A stretch of DNA of 64,000 nucleotides, taken from contig CM060925.1 of NCBI GenBank assembly GCA_030737875.1, positions 481,057,514-481,121,513 on the forward strand, in the 5' to 3' direction. The translations under genes and the position numbers were made by a program. The notes under the pieces were generated by a model, which ran no database searches, had not been told where the DNA came from, and was given only the letters and a program-made list of their open reading frames with translations. Of the stretch, positions 22,501 through 34,708 are shown in pieces. The first letter of the stretch is position 1, and the number at the start of each line of letters is the position of its first letter. This DNA is from Allium sativum (taxonomy: Eukaryota; Streptophyta; Magnoliopsida; Asparagales; Amaryllidaceae).

Positions 22501-24379
22501 CTATAAAGAACATGAAGTTAAAACTTTCCACATTAACTTGATTCCAACAGCTATTTTTAAATCAAAGAAAGATTTAAAACCTACCCCTCCTTCACTTTTT
22601 GGTAAGCACATATTAACCCAACTTAACTTGTGAGAAGAATTACCCCAGAAAAAATCCGCACACATCATGTGCAATTTATCAATCAAATGTTCAGGAAGTT
22701 GGTTCACAAATAACCAGTATAATACTTTTGGTGTGATCACAGATTGTATTAACTCAGCCCTACCAGCAAAACTTAAAAATTTTACATCCCATCCTTGAAT
22801 TTTCGATTGTATTTTATCCAACAATTCCTGACAATCATTATAATGAATGTAATTTGAAGAAATAGGAACCCCTAAGTATTTTACTGGACACTGACCCCTT
22901 TGAAAATTCAAAATAGAAGTGATTTCCTCAATGTGTCTCGACTGTGAACTAAAATAAATCTTTTTTTCATATTATTCACAGTTAATCCACTATACTTCTT
23001 AAGATTATCAAACATTTCTTTTAAAGCTTCAGCACATATGAGAGAACTTTTCGCAAACACCATCAAATCATCAGCATATAGTAAATGGGATACTTTGGGC
23101 CTAAATTTATGAACTGGATAAAATCTGTTTTGACCCACTACTACATTCATACAATATGTAAAATATTCCATTGCAATCGAAAATAGGTAAGGTGATAATG
23201 GGTCCCCCCTGTCTTAACCCTTTATTTGAATAAATATATCTAGTAGGAATTCCTTGAATTAAAACTGAAAAAGTAGGTGAAGATATGCATTCGTATATGA
23301 TATTTATGAAATGTAAAGGAAAACCCATTTTCTCCATGAAATTACAAATAAATTCTCTATTTATCATGTCATAGGCCTTAGGAAGACCCACTTTAACACA
23401 AAACTTATTCACCCCTGATTTCTTAAAATCTCTCAATAGTTCATGTGCAAGGACAATGATATCACCAATATATCTAAAGGGTATGAAAGCACATTAGTTT
23501 GGGGACACAATGTGGTAGATACCATTTTAACCTATTGCATAAAATTTACTGAAAATTTTATAATACATATTGCAACATGCAATAGGTTTATATTGAGAAA
23601 TCTCAGAAGGTCTTTCTACTTTTGGTACCAATGTGATAAATGTATGGTTACTACCTTTTGGAACTTTAGCAGAACAAAACATATCATTCATAGCATCTAA
23701 CAGTTCAACTTTTATATCGTCCTAATGAAGCTTATAAAATTTAGAATTCATACCACCAGGGCCTGAACTGGAATCTTCATGAACTGAAAAAACTGCAATC
23801 ATAACTTCTTCCAAAGAGTTTGACCTCAACAAAGCTTGCTGACCTTTTGAATTAATTACATTTGTTGATTGGAATGAAGGGACCTCCTTGCATACTTCAC
23901 CATTATAAAGGTTTCCAAAATATGTTATAACTTCCTCAGCTAATTCTTCCTGTTTAAATAATAGATCTCCAATAGCATTTATTAATGCTTTAAGATTATT
24001 ATGATAACTTCTCAGAGACATTTTGGAGTGAAAAAAACTTTGTATTTGTATCACCATCCTGTAGCCATGATATTTTTCATTTCTGTTTCAAGCTCCAAAA
24101 CTTCATATGCTTTTGAATGTATAATGCTTACTTAGCCTCAAGCAACTCCTCATATATAACCATGTTTTCAGGGTCCAAATCTAATTCTATTTCTTTCTCT
24201 TTAAAATGTACTTCAGCGGCCAAAAGAGCTTCATCATCTTTTACTCTGATTTTATTCCAACTTTTAAATTCTTCCTTCCATGCATGTAGCTTTTGCATAA
24301 ATACATAACTAGGATACCCAAAAATATTATATGAAAAACCTCTATGAAAACACTCTGCATAACCATCATAGTATTCCAA
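22501..24379 (-). pseudogene. LINE reverse transcriptase, decayed
   Basis: Pieces in order on the minus strand. 24379-24128 has the coiled linker before the RT (KLHAWKEEFKSWNKIRV). 24057-23722 ends in DSSSGPGGMNSKFYKLH, the family's S-A-P-G-P-D-G region. 23436-23107 has KAYDMINREFI and GLRQGGPI. 23171-22908 has the catalytic LLYADDLMVFAKSS. 22911-22501 has KYLGVPISS and SFAGRAELIQSV. In the first catalytic block the usual Asp is Gly (KVGLPKAYD), and GDP is GGP. With several frameshifts it is inactive. Confidence 0.88.
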
Positions 24380-24439
24380 TCATTAACATATCTAAAAGGA
24401 AATCCTTTTAAATCAAGTTATCTAAAAGGAAACCATTAG

Positions 24440-24612
24440 CGCTGAAGAATTTTATTTATTTACATATATATATTAAATCAAAAAGTCAGAAAACAATTCG
24501 AAATTCGAAAAGAAAAGAGGCGGCATAATTCCCGCTCTAGGGAGTCGATCCCTCAAGAGGGGTGTCGACCCCGGGGTCAACCCCCTAAGAGGGGTGTCGA
24601 CACCAGGGTCGA
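24440..24612 (+). repeat. LTR fragment F, left part
   Basis: Sequence before E2 matches the U3 style of E3 (TATTTATTTACATATATATA, then runs of GGTCGACC-like words). No TGTAACACCCC start is present, so the true LTR start is lost, perhaps at the LINE junction. It ends with GTCGA (24608-24612), the target duplication of E2. Confidence 0.6.
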
Positions 24613-25107
24613 TGTAACACCCCGTGTATTCTATAACCGTGAAAGTCATAAATTAAAGTATAATTAATTTCAAATCAAAGAATTAAGGGAAACGGGATAC
24701 GCCATTGCGTTCGTCTCGGAATTCTGCTTGAGATAGAGTCTGAGTTTGCGTAAAACGGATATCGTATGAAGAAGTTATGGACGAACGAAGTTGGGCGAAA
24801 AACCGGAAAACGGGTCAGAATGCACTGGCGCACTTGGGAAGTGCACCAGAACAAAAATGCACTGGCGCACTTGGGAAGTGCGCCAGTACATTTTTGACCT
24901 GGCGCACCTGCCAAGTGCGCCCAGGTCAAAAATGACCTGCTGGCCAGGTCTGGTCTAGCCCTGGCTGGCCAGGTCTGGGTTTGGTCGATTTTCAGAAGCT
25001 TGCTTTGTCATTAGGGCTAGGTGGCAGGCTCTAATTGGTCTCTCTTTCAAATGAATGGCTACGATCAATCCAAGCAACATCGATGGTCCTAATCAGTTCA
25101 TAAACTC

Positions 25108-25217
25108 TATAAAAATGACCCTAGACTCTACCTAACCTAAGTCTCTAACACAATTCTCTAGCCTCCATTGCTCTCTTCTTCTAATTAAAAATAAAAATGG
25201 CGTCGCTACTCTGCTAG
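25108..25217 (+). promoter_or_regulatory. E2 5' LTR promoter with short upstream ORF
   Basis: TATAAAAA at 25108-25115, then a C/T-rich leader and ATG at 25197 opening MASLLC, stop 25215-25217, as in E1. Confidence 0.55.
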
Positions 25218-26587
25218 AATCAAAGCTAGAAGTCAATCAACATCATCCTAAATTCAAATTTGAGATAAAAGCTTCTGCAACAATTCTGTAACAACTAAAG
25301 TTCTTCCTTTAATCCAATCAAGGCAAGTACAGTTATTCTCCGCTATAAACGTTAATTATAATTTTGATATGCATTTAAAACTGAGTTTGAGGTTGTATAT
25401 ATATTCTCTTCTGTTGGATCTGTTTTCTGTGACTGTTCTGTATTCCTTTCTTCTTTTCTGTTTCTATAGCCAGGCTACCACGAGCCTGTGCCCAATCTCA
25501 TAAAGAGATTAACGTATGAACGCAAAATTTGGGACAATTAATGAATGATGCGAAATTTGACAAGACTGAATTGAACGTATGACTTTAGATCGGAAGCATA
25601 AAATATATTGGACATGTGACTTGGGATTGGATGCATAAATTTGACTATGAACATGTAATTTATATATTGCATGCGTAGAGTATGTTGTAATTTAGATTTA
25701 TAACTAATTAGAGAAATGAACGTATGTTATTTAGATCTGTAATTAATTAGAAAAATAAGCATATGTTATAAACTAGTTTTAGACCTATGCATATTCTGTG
25801 ATAAAAGAAGAAGAGGAACCACTGTAAGATTACATATGATTTGAGACTTTGGACAAAATGCATATAAAAGTCAAGATTTGATTTTTAGAAGATATGATTT
25901 AAAGATTTAGATTGTTGGGTATAGTTTGCATAATGATTCATGACTTAAAAAGAAGAAGATATGGAAACTTAGGTGTAAAGATTTACATTAATTAGGATAT
26001 CTATTATTGTGATTACACATAAATAGGGATTTTTGGATATATGGCATGCATTGAAATTAATGGTTATATTTGGTATAATTTATATGTGAATCTGCTGTAA
26101 AATGCTAGTTTAACAAAAATTGGAACATATGTTATATGGCAAATTATGTCCATATTCTGCGCTTATGCAAACATGGAGTATATGTTGTGAATCATGACAA
26201 TTATGTAGGCATATGAATTTAGGCCAATTTATGATTAGGCAAGGCATGTAAATAGAACCTTTAGAAATATTAAATTTGCTAAATCTGCTAATTTGCCAAG
26301 TTGCCTAAACTGCTAGTTTTGTTATATTGCCTAGACTGCTAATTAGATTGAAATGCCTAATCTGTTAAATTTGTCAGTTGAAAGGCCTAACCTGCTATAT
26401 GCCAAAATTTGCTAAGTTGCTAAATCTGTTAAATCCATTAAGTCATATAAAATCTGTTATCTGCTAAAACCTGTTATTTGGTGTGTTGATATAATCATCC
26501 TGTTATTGATATAACCTGAATTGGCATATATATTGGGCGTGCGCATAAACGGTAAATTATTAATTAATTGGCCGCAAAGATAAATGT

Positions 26588-26800
26588 GACTAACTCGAGG
26601 TTAGAATGAGTTTGCGGCGTAATTCTGCCCGGAACCGCCCGGCACATCCAGTGGCCGCAAACAATAGGTTCTAATGTGAGAAGTTAGTCATAACCTGCTT
26701 AAGACACGAGGTTAGGTCTGGCTTGTGGCAGAAGTCTGCCCGGAACCGCCCGGCCCATCCAGCGGCCACAAGCTAGCGACCTAATGTGGGAGGTCTGGGC
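26588..26800 (+). other. Tandem structured hairpin pair in LTR (E2 5')
   Basis: Module 1 inner stem GTTTGCGGC (26610-26618)/GCCGCAAAC (26654-26662). Module 2 outer TTAGGTC (26712-26718)/GACCTAA (26778-26784), inner GCTTGTGGC (26721-26729)/GCCACAAGC (26765-26773). Same sequence class as E1. Confidence 0.74.
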
Positions 26801-27058
26801 ATTAATAATTAATTAATGCAAATCTAAGATAAGAATGACATCTAAAACGTATTGGGGGAAAATAGGGTTAAACCAACTGGATTAATAGGTGTAGTAAACC
26901 CGTCCATGAATCTGTAGGCCCAATACAAAGTTAGACAAATCTGAAAAATCTGTACATCTGATCCGTTAGTCTGAAAACTTGTTAACTTAATCTGTGAACT
27001 AGTAAATCTGAATTCTGTATGTCTGAACTTGTAAACAAGTAAATGTGAGATCTGTTAG

Positions 27059-27421
27059 TCTGGGGACACAAGGTTAGGAGGGGAATTACTTGTGTCATCT
27101 GTTGTTTGGGACCCATATTAGTCAGTAACCCTTTCTGGTATCAAAACTTTGACCCAACAGTAGGTAGGGTCCGGGCACGCTTACTGAACTAATTATAAGT
27201 GGTTCATTCTGATAATGGCGAGGGGTGTTGATGGTGCGTTCCAACCGGGTCATGTGCGTGCATGGATCCCGGTCTGCCTCTGAGGATGTAAGACGCCGTG
27301 ACATCTGTAAATAGGTCTGTGCCAATTGGTTGTCACTTTAGGGAGTGATACACCCTACTGTGGGGCCGACACAGGATATTTATGTATTAGGGAGCCGATC
27401 GCTTGGGGTAGGGTTTTAGGG
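27059..27421 (+). other. Conserved LTR core, E2 5' LTR copy
   Basis: Same block as in E1 (CACTTTAGGGAGTG hairpin, GGAGCCGATCG), nearly unchanged. Confidence 0.6.
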
Positions 27422-28119
27422 TACACTTAGTTCTGTCTGTTTCTGTTGGTACTGTCTGTTTCTTTTGGGTGGTAACACCTGTCTGTTTCTGTGTGGTACC
27501 GTCTGTTCGGGTGGTAAAGGCCCATTACTAGTGTACACCTAATTCTACATTCTGTTTCCGTAGGGATAAATCTGTTTCTGCTTCTGTCTGTTTCTGATCG
27601 GGTAGTAAAGGCCCATTATTAGCATTCTGTTTCTGTTAAAGTATTATGTACCCGTTTCCGTTTCAGTTTAGACATTAGGGTGACACCTAATTCTGCTATA
27701 CTAGTATTAGTGCGGAGAAGTGTAAAACAATAGTTTATATCATTCTGTTTTTCTGTTATATCTGCTACACCTGTTACAGTTATGTCACATCCAGTTTTAT
27801 GTTCATATCATATTATTATTATCTGTTCATATGCTGAAAGTCACTGGACTTGCCAGACTTTTCGTCTGACCCTTGTTGTTTCGCCTCCTTTCTTCCGTTC
27901 CCCCCCCCCCAGGTTATCCAAGGAGGGAATACTTTAGCTTGATCCGGATTTCTCTTTGCTTGAAGTGCTTAAAGTATGGCTTGGCTCTGTATAGCTTCCG
28001 TTCCATGGGGATTATGATTTTAAACCATGCATTTTGAAGGCTTTTGTACAAGACTGATATTTTGTACTTGAATTCTGAAATTGAAAGGATGTAACCATAT
28101 TAATTTCTGTTTCCGCTGT

Positions 28120-28125
28120 AATAAA
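28120..28125 (+). terminator. Poly(A) signal AATAAA, E2 5' LTR
   Basis: AATAAA after TTTCCGCTGT near the LTR end, as in all E-type LTRs here. Confidence 0.5.
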
Positions 28126-28246
28126 GTTAAAAAATTTCAAGTACTGTTTTATCTGTCTTGTAGTTTCTGTTCTGTTTACTAAAATGCTCCACCAAAGTTA
28201 AGGCATTCCCTTTGTGAGTGACCTTAACGGAGGTGGGGTGTTACAC

Positions 28247-28259
28247 TTGGTATCAGAGC
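28247..28259 (+). other. Primer binding site, tRNA-iMet type (E2)
   Basis: TTGGTATCAGAGC one base after the LTR, identical to E1. Confidence 0.92.
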
Positions 28260-28440
28260 TGAAGGTTACCAGATTTGATAAAAAGTTTTGAAAACTATTT
28301 TCAAAAAGGATTTAAAAAGGAAGTATTTTCAAAGGTAAAGCTTATTTTTGAAAAATAAAATAAATAATCCCTAAAAGCCATATATCTTTCTTTCGATTCT
28401 TTGTTTCGAGTTCCTTCCTCTTTCCCTTTTTGAATCTCTT

Positions 28441-28839
28441 CCTCCGCGTATAGATGCTTTTTCTAAGATATGTAAGGACTTCCGTGCGATGGGAGGAAAA
28501 CCGCTTTATGGGACTGAGACGTTGTCGAGGCTAGAAGTTGGCTGAACGAAGTGGAGGACTTGTTGGTACCTTTGAGATAGATGATGGGAGGAAGGTTCAA
28601 CCAGCTGCTTGGTTAATGAAGGATGAAGCTTCATTTTGGTGGAAGGTCACGAATGGAGAAAGTACATGGGAGACATGGATAGGACACACGATAAGAAAGT
28701 GGATCCAAAGAAGGGCACTTGCTTCAACTATGGTGAGATAGGACACTTCACTAGGGACTGCCCGAAGAAACGAGGACAAGGGAAGAGGGCAGGACCAACT
28801 GCTGGAGGGAAGGAGAACACTTTCGAGGCTAGTGGATAG
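28441..28839 (+). pseudogene. gag: Deleted and frameshifted gag remnant of E2
   Basis: The frame from 28441 reads RIDAFSKICKDFRAMGGKPL, matching gag after its proline run; the N-terminus is missing. A missing T in the TETL/FVEAR segment near 28520 shifts the frame, and the next part (DDGRKVQPAAWLMKDEASFWW) lies in another frame. A deletion then joins TWETW-like sequence directly to the zinc knuckle, removing about 100 residues. The remaining knuckle reads CFNYGEIGHFTRDC: its second Cys is Tyr, so it could not bind zinc normally. Not functional. Confidence 0.85.
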
Positions 28840-28867
28840 GATAGGATTAGGATAACTTTCCGTAGGA

Positions 28868-29090
28868 GGTTTAATTTCTTTATCTGATTTTTGAAATAAA
28901 ACTCATTCTGATTATGGTATTTTGATTCTGTAATCGATACTCTGCACTTTAATACTAGTATTGTTTCTGATTCCGCTGTAGACTCAGACCCATAAGGGTT
29001 ATGGATCATCTGTTTGAGATTAGGGTTTTAGGGATATCTGTGTTAGGCGTCAAGTATGACGCATACATTCTGAGTTTTCGTGGGGTATGA
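28868..29090 (+). pseudogene. Protease relic (E2)
   Basis: Colinear with E1's relic: GLISLSDF-like reading from about 28868, later VKYDAYILSF around 29050. Stops throughout. Beyond it pol is absent. Confidence 0.55.
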
Positions 29091-29838
29091 TTTTATCATG
29101 CTTAGCTTCCTAAGAACCATTAGGGAACCGGATCTGTACCAGTAGTCTGTAAATATCTAAATACTTTTTATAGGATTTCCAGTTTTGACATTGTCTAAAG
29201 AAGGTAATCCTCTGGGCGTCAATTTGATGTTGGTTTCGGTCTTTGGGCCCGATACTTAGGACCCATATCTAATGGGAACCAAATTTTCGTTCTATCTGTA
29301 CTCGCTTCCATCATTCGACTATATCCTATCGATCGAATATTTGAACTTTAGGTAGAAACTAATGGGTGTAAACATGTGTTTGAGACATGTTATGTTTGAT
29401 GGTTGCAAGTGGATGCAAGTGGTTGCTAGTGGTTGCCCGTGGATGCATATACACACACTAGGCACTAGATCGGCTCGAAAACACTCTCATACTGCATATG
29501 GATGGGTGAGCATTTTTCAATTCTTGTGGATGCAAAATGGTTGATTCAGCACATGGATGTTGCATTTGAGTGAATGATTGTGCACTCATATAGAAATAAT
29601 ATATATCATCAGAATTCTATTGCATACATGTTGGACTCATGGCACTGACATAATTCGCATTAAGGAGGTCAACTGAATCAGTAGACCGCCTGATCTTTGC
29701 ATTAGATAAGGAACATATACACACACTTTTGCATATGTTCATACAACATTAGGAGTTTTCTAAGGACAATGGATGCTTGTGGATGATGGTTGAGTAGATG
29801 GGTGATTGGATGGTAGGACACATTCTTCTTAACTTGAA
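29091..29838 (+). other. E2 3' untranslated region
   Basis: Non-coding and nearly the same as E1 2640-3362. It includes the 29-base near-palindrome at 29663-29691 (arms AGGaGGTC/GACCgCCT around ACTGA-a-TCAGT). Confidence 0.7.
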
Positions 29839-29874
29839 GATTTCGGGGATGAAATCCTTTTAAGTGGGGGAGAA
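29839..29874 (+). other. Pre-PPT hairpin and polypurine tract (E2)
   Basis: GATTTCGGGGATGAAATC (one G-T wobble in the stem) followed by AAGTGGGGGAGAA, ending at the LTR border. Confidence 0.8.
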
Positions 29875-30369
29875 TGTAACACCCCGTGTATTCTATAACC
29901 GTGAAAGTCGTAAATTAAAGTATAATTAATTTCAAATCAAAGAATTAAGGGAAACGGGATACGCCATTGCGTTCGTCTCGGAATTCTGCTTGAGATAGAG
30001 TCTGAGTTTGCGTAAAACGGATATCGTATGAAGAAGTTATGGACGAACGAAGTTGGGCGAAAAACCGGAAAACGGGTCAGAATGCACTGGCGCACTTGGG
30101 AAGTGCGCCAGAACAAAAATGCACTGGCGCACTTGGGAAGTGCGCCAGTACATTTTTGACCTGGCGCACCTGCCAAGTGCGCCCAGGTCAAAAATGACCT
30201 GCTGGCCAGGTCTGGTCTAGCCCTGGCTGGCCAGGTCTGGGTTTGGTCGATTTTCAGAAGCTTGCTTTGTCATTAGGGCTAGGTGGCAGGCTCTAATTGG
30301 TCTCTCTTTCAAATGAATGGCTACGATCAATCCAAGCAACATCGATGGTCCTAATCAGTTCATAAACTC

Positions 30370-30479
30370 TATAAAAATGACCCTAGACTCTACCTAACCT
30401 AAGTCTCTAACACAATTCTCTAGCCTCCATTGCTCTCTTCTTCTAATTAAAAATAAAAATGGCGTCGCTACTCTGCTAG
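30370..30479 (+). promoter_or_regulatory. E2 3' LTR promoter with short upstream ORF
   Basis: TATAAAAA (30370-30377) and the MASLLC ORF (30459-30479), as in the 5' copy. Transcripts from here could run into the flanking DNA to the right. Confidence 0.5.
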
Positions 30480-31848
30480 AATCAAAGCTAGAAGTCAATC
30501 AACATTATCCTAAATTCAAATTTGAGATAAAAGCTTCTGCAACAATTCTGTAACAACTAAAGTTCTTTCTTTAATCCAATCAAGGCAAGTACAGTTATTC
30601 TCCGCTATAAACGTTAATTATAATTTTGATATGCATTTAAAACTGAGTTTGAGGTTGTATATATATTCTCTTCTATTGGATCTGTTTTCTGTGACTGTTC
30701 TGTATTCCTTTCTTCTTTTCTGTTTCTATAGCCAGGCTACCACGAGCCTGTGCCCAATCTCATAAAGAGATTAACGTATGAACGCAAAATTTGGGACAAT
30801 TAATGAATGATGCGAAATTTGACAAGACTGAATTGAACGTATGACTTTAGATCGGAAGCATAAAATATATTGGACATGTGACTTGGGATTGGATGCATAT
30901 ATTTGACTATGAACATGTAATTTATATATTGCATGCGTAGAGTATGTTGTAATTTAGATTTGTAACTAATTAGAGAAATGAACATATGTTATTTAGATCT
31001 GTAATTAATTAGAAAAATAAGCATATGTTATAAACTAGTTTTAGACCTATGCATATTCTGTGATAAAAGAAGAAGAGGAACCACTGTAAGATTACATATG
31101 ATTTGAGACTTTGGACAAAATGCATATAAAAGTCAAGATTTGATTTTTAGAAGATATGATTTAAAGATTTAGATTGTTGGGTATAGTTTGCATAATGATT
31201 CATGACTTAAAAAGAAGAAGATATGGAAACTTAGGTGTAAAGATTTACATTAATTAGGATATCTATTATTGTGATTACACATAAATAGGGATTTTTGGAT
31301 ATATGGCATGCATTGAAATTAATGGTTATATTTGGTATAATTTATATGTGAATCTGCTGTAAAATGCTAGTTTAACAAAAATTGGAACATATGTTATATG
31401 GCAAATTAGGTCCATATTCTGCGCTTATGCAAACATGGAGTATATGTTGTGAATCATGACAATTATGTAGGCATATGAATTTATGCCAATTTATGATTAG
31501 GCAAGGCATGTAAATAGAACCTTTAGAAATATTAAATTTGCTAAATCTGCTAATTTGCCAAGTTGCCTAAACTGCTAGTTTTGTTATATTGCCTAGACTG
31601 CTAATTAGATTGAAATGCCTAATCTGTTAAATTTGTCAGTTGAAATGCCTAACCTGCTATATGCCAAAATTTGCTAAGTTGCTAAATCTGTTAAATCCGT
31701 TAAGTCATATAAAATCTGTTAGCTGCTAAAACCTGTTATCTGCTGTGTTGATATAATCATCCTGTTATTGATATAACCTGAATTGGCATATATATTGGGC
31801 GTGCGCATAAACGGTAAATTATTAATTAATTGGCCGCAAAGATAAACG

Positions 31849-32061
31849 TGACTAACTCGAGGTTAGAATGAGTTTGCGGCGTAATTCTGCCCGGAACCGC
31901 CCGGCACATCCAGTGGCCGCAAACAATAGGTTCTAATGTGAGAAGTTAGTCATAACCTGCTTAAGACACGAGGTTAGGTCTGGCTTGTGGCAGAAGTCTG
32001 CCCGGAACCGCCCGGCCCATCCAGCGGCCACAAGCTAGCGACCTAATGTGGGAGGTCTGGG
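31849..32061 (+). other. Tandem structured hairpin pair in LTR (E2 3')
   Basis: Same two hairpins as 26588-26800 with intact stems (GTTTGCGGC/GCCGCAAAC; TTAGGTC/GACCTAA; GCTTGTGGC/GCCACAAGC). Confidence 0.74.
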
Positions 32062-32320
32062 CATTAATAATTAATTAATGCAAATCTAAGATAAGAATGA
32101 CGTCTAAAACGTATTGGGGGAAAATAGGGTTAAACCAACTGGATTAATAGGTGTAGTAAACCCGTCCATGAATCTGTAGGCCCAACACAAAGTTAGACAA
32201 ATCTGAAAAATCTGTACATCTGATCCGTTAGTCTGAAAACTTGTTAACTTAATCTGTGAACTAGTAAATCTGAATTCTGTATGTCTGAACTTGTAAACAA
32301 GTAAATCTGAGATCTGTTAG

Positions 32321-32683
32321 TCTGGGGACACAAGGTTAGGAGGGGAATTACTTGTGTCATCTGTTGTTTGGGACCCATATTAGTCAGTAACCCTTTCTAG
32401 TATCAAAACTTTGACCCAACAGTAGGTCGGGTCCAGGCACGCTTACTGAACTAATTATAAGTGGTTCATTCTGATAATGGCGAGGGGTGTTGATGGTGCG
32501 TTCCAACCGGGTCATGTGCGTGCATGGATCCCGGTCTGCCTCTGAGGATGTAAGACGCCGTGACATCTGTAAATAGGTCTGTGCCAATTGGTTGTCACTT
32601 TAGGGAGTGATACACCCTACTGTGGGGCCGACACAGGATATTTATGTATTAGGGAGCCGATCGCTTGGGGTAGGGTTTTAGGG
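32321..32683 (+). other. Conserved LTR core, E2 3' LTR copy
   Basis: Same block as at 27059-27421. Confidence 0.6.
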
Positions 32684-33387
32684 TACACTTAGTTCTGTCT
32701 GTTTCTGTTGGTACCGTCTGTTTCTGTTGGGTGGTAACACCTGTCTGTTTCTATGTGGTACCGTCTGTTCGGGTGGTAAAGGCCCATTACTAGTGTACAC
32801 CTAATTCTACATTCTGTTTCCGTAGGGATAAATCTGTTTCTGCTTCTGTCTGTTTCTGATCGGGTAGTAAAGGCCCATTATTAGCATTCTGTTTCTGTTA
32901 AAGTATTCTGTACCCGTTTCCGTTTCAGTTTAGACATTAGGGTGACACCTAATTCTGCTATACTAGTATTAGTGCGAAGAAGTGTAAAACAATAGTTTAT
33001 ATCATTCTGTTTTTCTGTTATATCTGCTACACCTGTTACAGTTATCTCACATCCAGTTTTATGTTCATATCATATTATTATTATCTGTTCATATGCTGAA
33101 AGTCACTGGACTTGCCAGACTTTTTGTCTGACCCTTGTTGTTTCGCCTCCTTTCTTCCGTTCCCCCCCCCCCCCCCCCAGGTTATCCAAGGAGGGAATAC
33201 TTTAGCTTGATCCGGATTTCTCTTTGCTTGAAGTGCTTAAAGTATGGCTTGGCTCTGTATAGCTTCCGTTCCATGGGGATTATGATTTTAAACCATGCAT
33301 TTTGAAGGCTTTTGTACAAGACTGATATTTTGTACTTGAATTCTGAAATTGAAAGGATGTAGCCATATTAATTTCTGTTTCCGCTGT

Positions 33388-33393
33388 AATAAA
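33388..33393 (+). terminator. Poly(A) signal AATAAA, E2 3' LTR
   Basis: Copy expected to end E2 transcripts, 121 bases from the LTR end. Confidence 0.5.
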
Positions 33394-33562
33394 GTTAAAA
33401 ATTTTCAAGTACTGTTTTATCTGTCTTGTAGTTTCTGTTCTGTTTACTAAAATGCTCCACCAAAGTTAAGGCATTCCCTTTGTGAGTGACCTTAACGGAG
33501 GTGGGGTGTTACAGTCGACCCCCCAGGGCTGAGGTGGCAGTCGAATTTCTGGGACTGGCAGC

Positions 33563-33682
33563 TATATATACAGGCTCATTTCTCTTGTTTTCTTCACTAG
33601 AAATCAATAGAGGCCAAATGTTGTCAGTACCTAGACTGAATCGGGCCCTTTTCTTCTTCGACAATTACAGATTTGAGATTTA
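33563..33682 (+). promoter_or_regulatory. F LTR promoter with short upstream ORF
   Basis: TATATATA (33563-33570). An ATG at 33619 opens a 21-codon frame starting MLSVPRLNRALF and ending at TAA before 33683. Same place as the upstream ORFs of E1-E3, different peptide. Confidence 0.45.
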
Positions 33683-34488
33683 AGTATAGATCTGTTCTTC
33701 GTCTATTTTCTTAATCCAAACGCTGTGAGTTTCACGTTACTTTTAGATTTGAATGATTAAAAGTAAAATGATATGACTATAGTTTGGATCCATTTCTATG
33801 ATTGAATTGTACCAGATCTATTGTAAATTGTGAATCTATGACATTCTGAATTAGTTATGAATTGATCTCAATCCTTATCGTATCGGAACTATTGTAACTT
33901 GTGAATCTATGACATTTGGACAAAACTATGATGTATATTTTAAAACCTTTACTATGTTAGATCTAATTTTTGATTTTTAGATCTAGCTTATTATTTAGAT
34001 AACCTTGTGCTTATCATATTAGAACTGAACTAGTCGGACATCTAAATTGTTAATTAGATCTTATCATACTCATTATGACATCCTTAATATGATAGAACCA
34101 GTTAATTATCACAAGTTCACTAGATCTATTCTTATATGTCCACCTTATCACTATGCCAGTATATGCTTATGCCAGTTACGTTAGAATAATCACTTTTTTA
34201 TCTTTCCATCACATTTCCCTTTTTATTGTTTATGGCCAGGCTACTTTCTAGCCTAGGCATACCGTCAAATATATGCGAATGCGTTAGTTAGGAAACGGGG
34301 GAAAACATTAAAATGGGCATAACTTCAATAATGTTTATGGACATGAATTTGGACCTATAATTCACTATGAACATAATTGGAAGAAAAAAAGGGGCATGGA
34401 ACCTATAACCTATAACGACATAGGTGAAAATTGGATAATAATGACATGCCTAGGATCGCAGTAATTGGAAACTGTAAATGCACTTATG

Positions 34489-34708
34489 GCACGAGGTTAG
34501 ATTGCACTTGCAGTGGAAGTCTTCCCAGAGACGACCGGCATATCCAACGACCGAAAGTGTTGAATCTAATGTGATAGGTCTAAGTGCACAAATACGAGAC
34601 ATGCTAACACCCGAGGTTAAGCCCAATTTGTGGAATAAGTCTGCCCGGACCCGCTTGGCATGTCCAACATCCACAAATGGTAGGCTTAATATGGGAGGTC
34701 TAGCACAC
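34489..34708 (+). other. Tandem structured hairpin pair in LTR (F)
   Basis: Module 1 outer stem TTAGATT (34497-34503)/AATCTAA (34563-34569), perfect. Module 2 outer TTAAGCC (34617-34623)/GGCTTAA (34683-34689), inner ATTTGTGGA (34626-34634)/TCCACAAAT (34670-34678), both perfect. The stem bases differ from E1/E2 on both arms; the loop keeps TCTGCCCGGACCCGC. Confidence 0.76.

Larger units (their letters stand above)
21276..24440 (-). mobile_element. Degenerate 5'-truncated LINE (L1-type, plant)
   Basis: The minus strand holds reverse transcriptase and C-terminal zinc-finger segments in the order of plant L1-like ORF2, with no endonuclease or ORF1. Frames are broken many times. The 3' end is the (TA)n run; the 5' border, near 24440 where LTR fragment F begins, is approximate. 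Truncation at the 5' end is usual for LINE insertions. Confidence 0.85.
24613..28245 (+). repeat. E2 5' LTR, 3633 bp
   Basis: TGTAACACCCC to GGGGTGTTACA. Contains TATA 25108-25115, upstream ORF 25197-25217, donor-like AG|GCAAGT (25322/25323), hairpin modules 26588-26800, core 27059-27421, hairpin CAGAC-TTTTC-GTCTG (27854-27868), C tract ending CAG at 27912, AATAAA 28120-28125. U3 near 24830-24930 has direct repeats of CACTGGCGCACTTG. Confidence 0.95.
24613..33513 (+). mobile_element. Element E2: complete non-autonomous Ty3/Gypsy element, 8901 bp
   Basis: Full structure: LTR 24613-28245, primer site, gag remnant, protease relic, 3' untranslated region, polypurine tract, LTR 29875-33513. The 5-base target duplication GTCGA flanks it at 24608-24612 and 33514-33518. 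In stretches I compared, the two LTRs are nearly identical (lengths 3633 and 3639), so insertion was recent. It sits inside LTR fragment F. It has no pol, and gag is shorter than in E1. Confidence 0.96.
29875..33513 (+). repeat. E2 3' LTR, 3639 bp
   Basis: Partner of 24613-28245, ending GGGGTGTTACA followed by the duplicated GTCGA. Its C tract (33161-33178) is several bases longer than in the 5' copy, one of the few visible differences. It contains the hairpin pair 31849-32061, core 32321-32683, CAGAC/GTCTG hairpin 33116-33130 and AATAAA 33388-33393. Confidence 0.95.
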
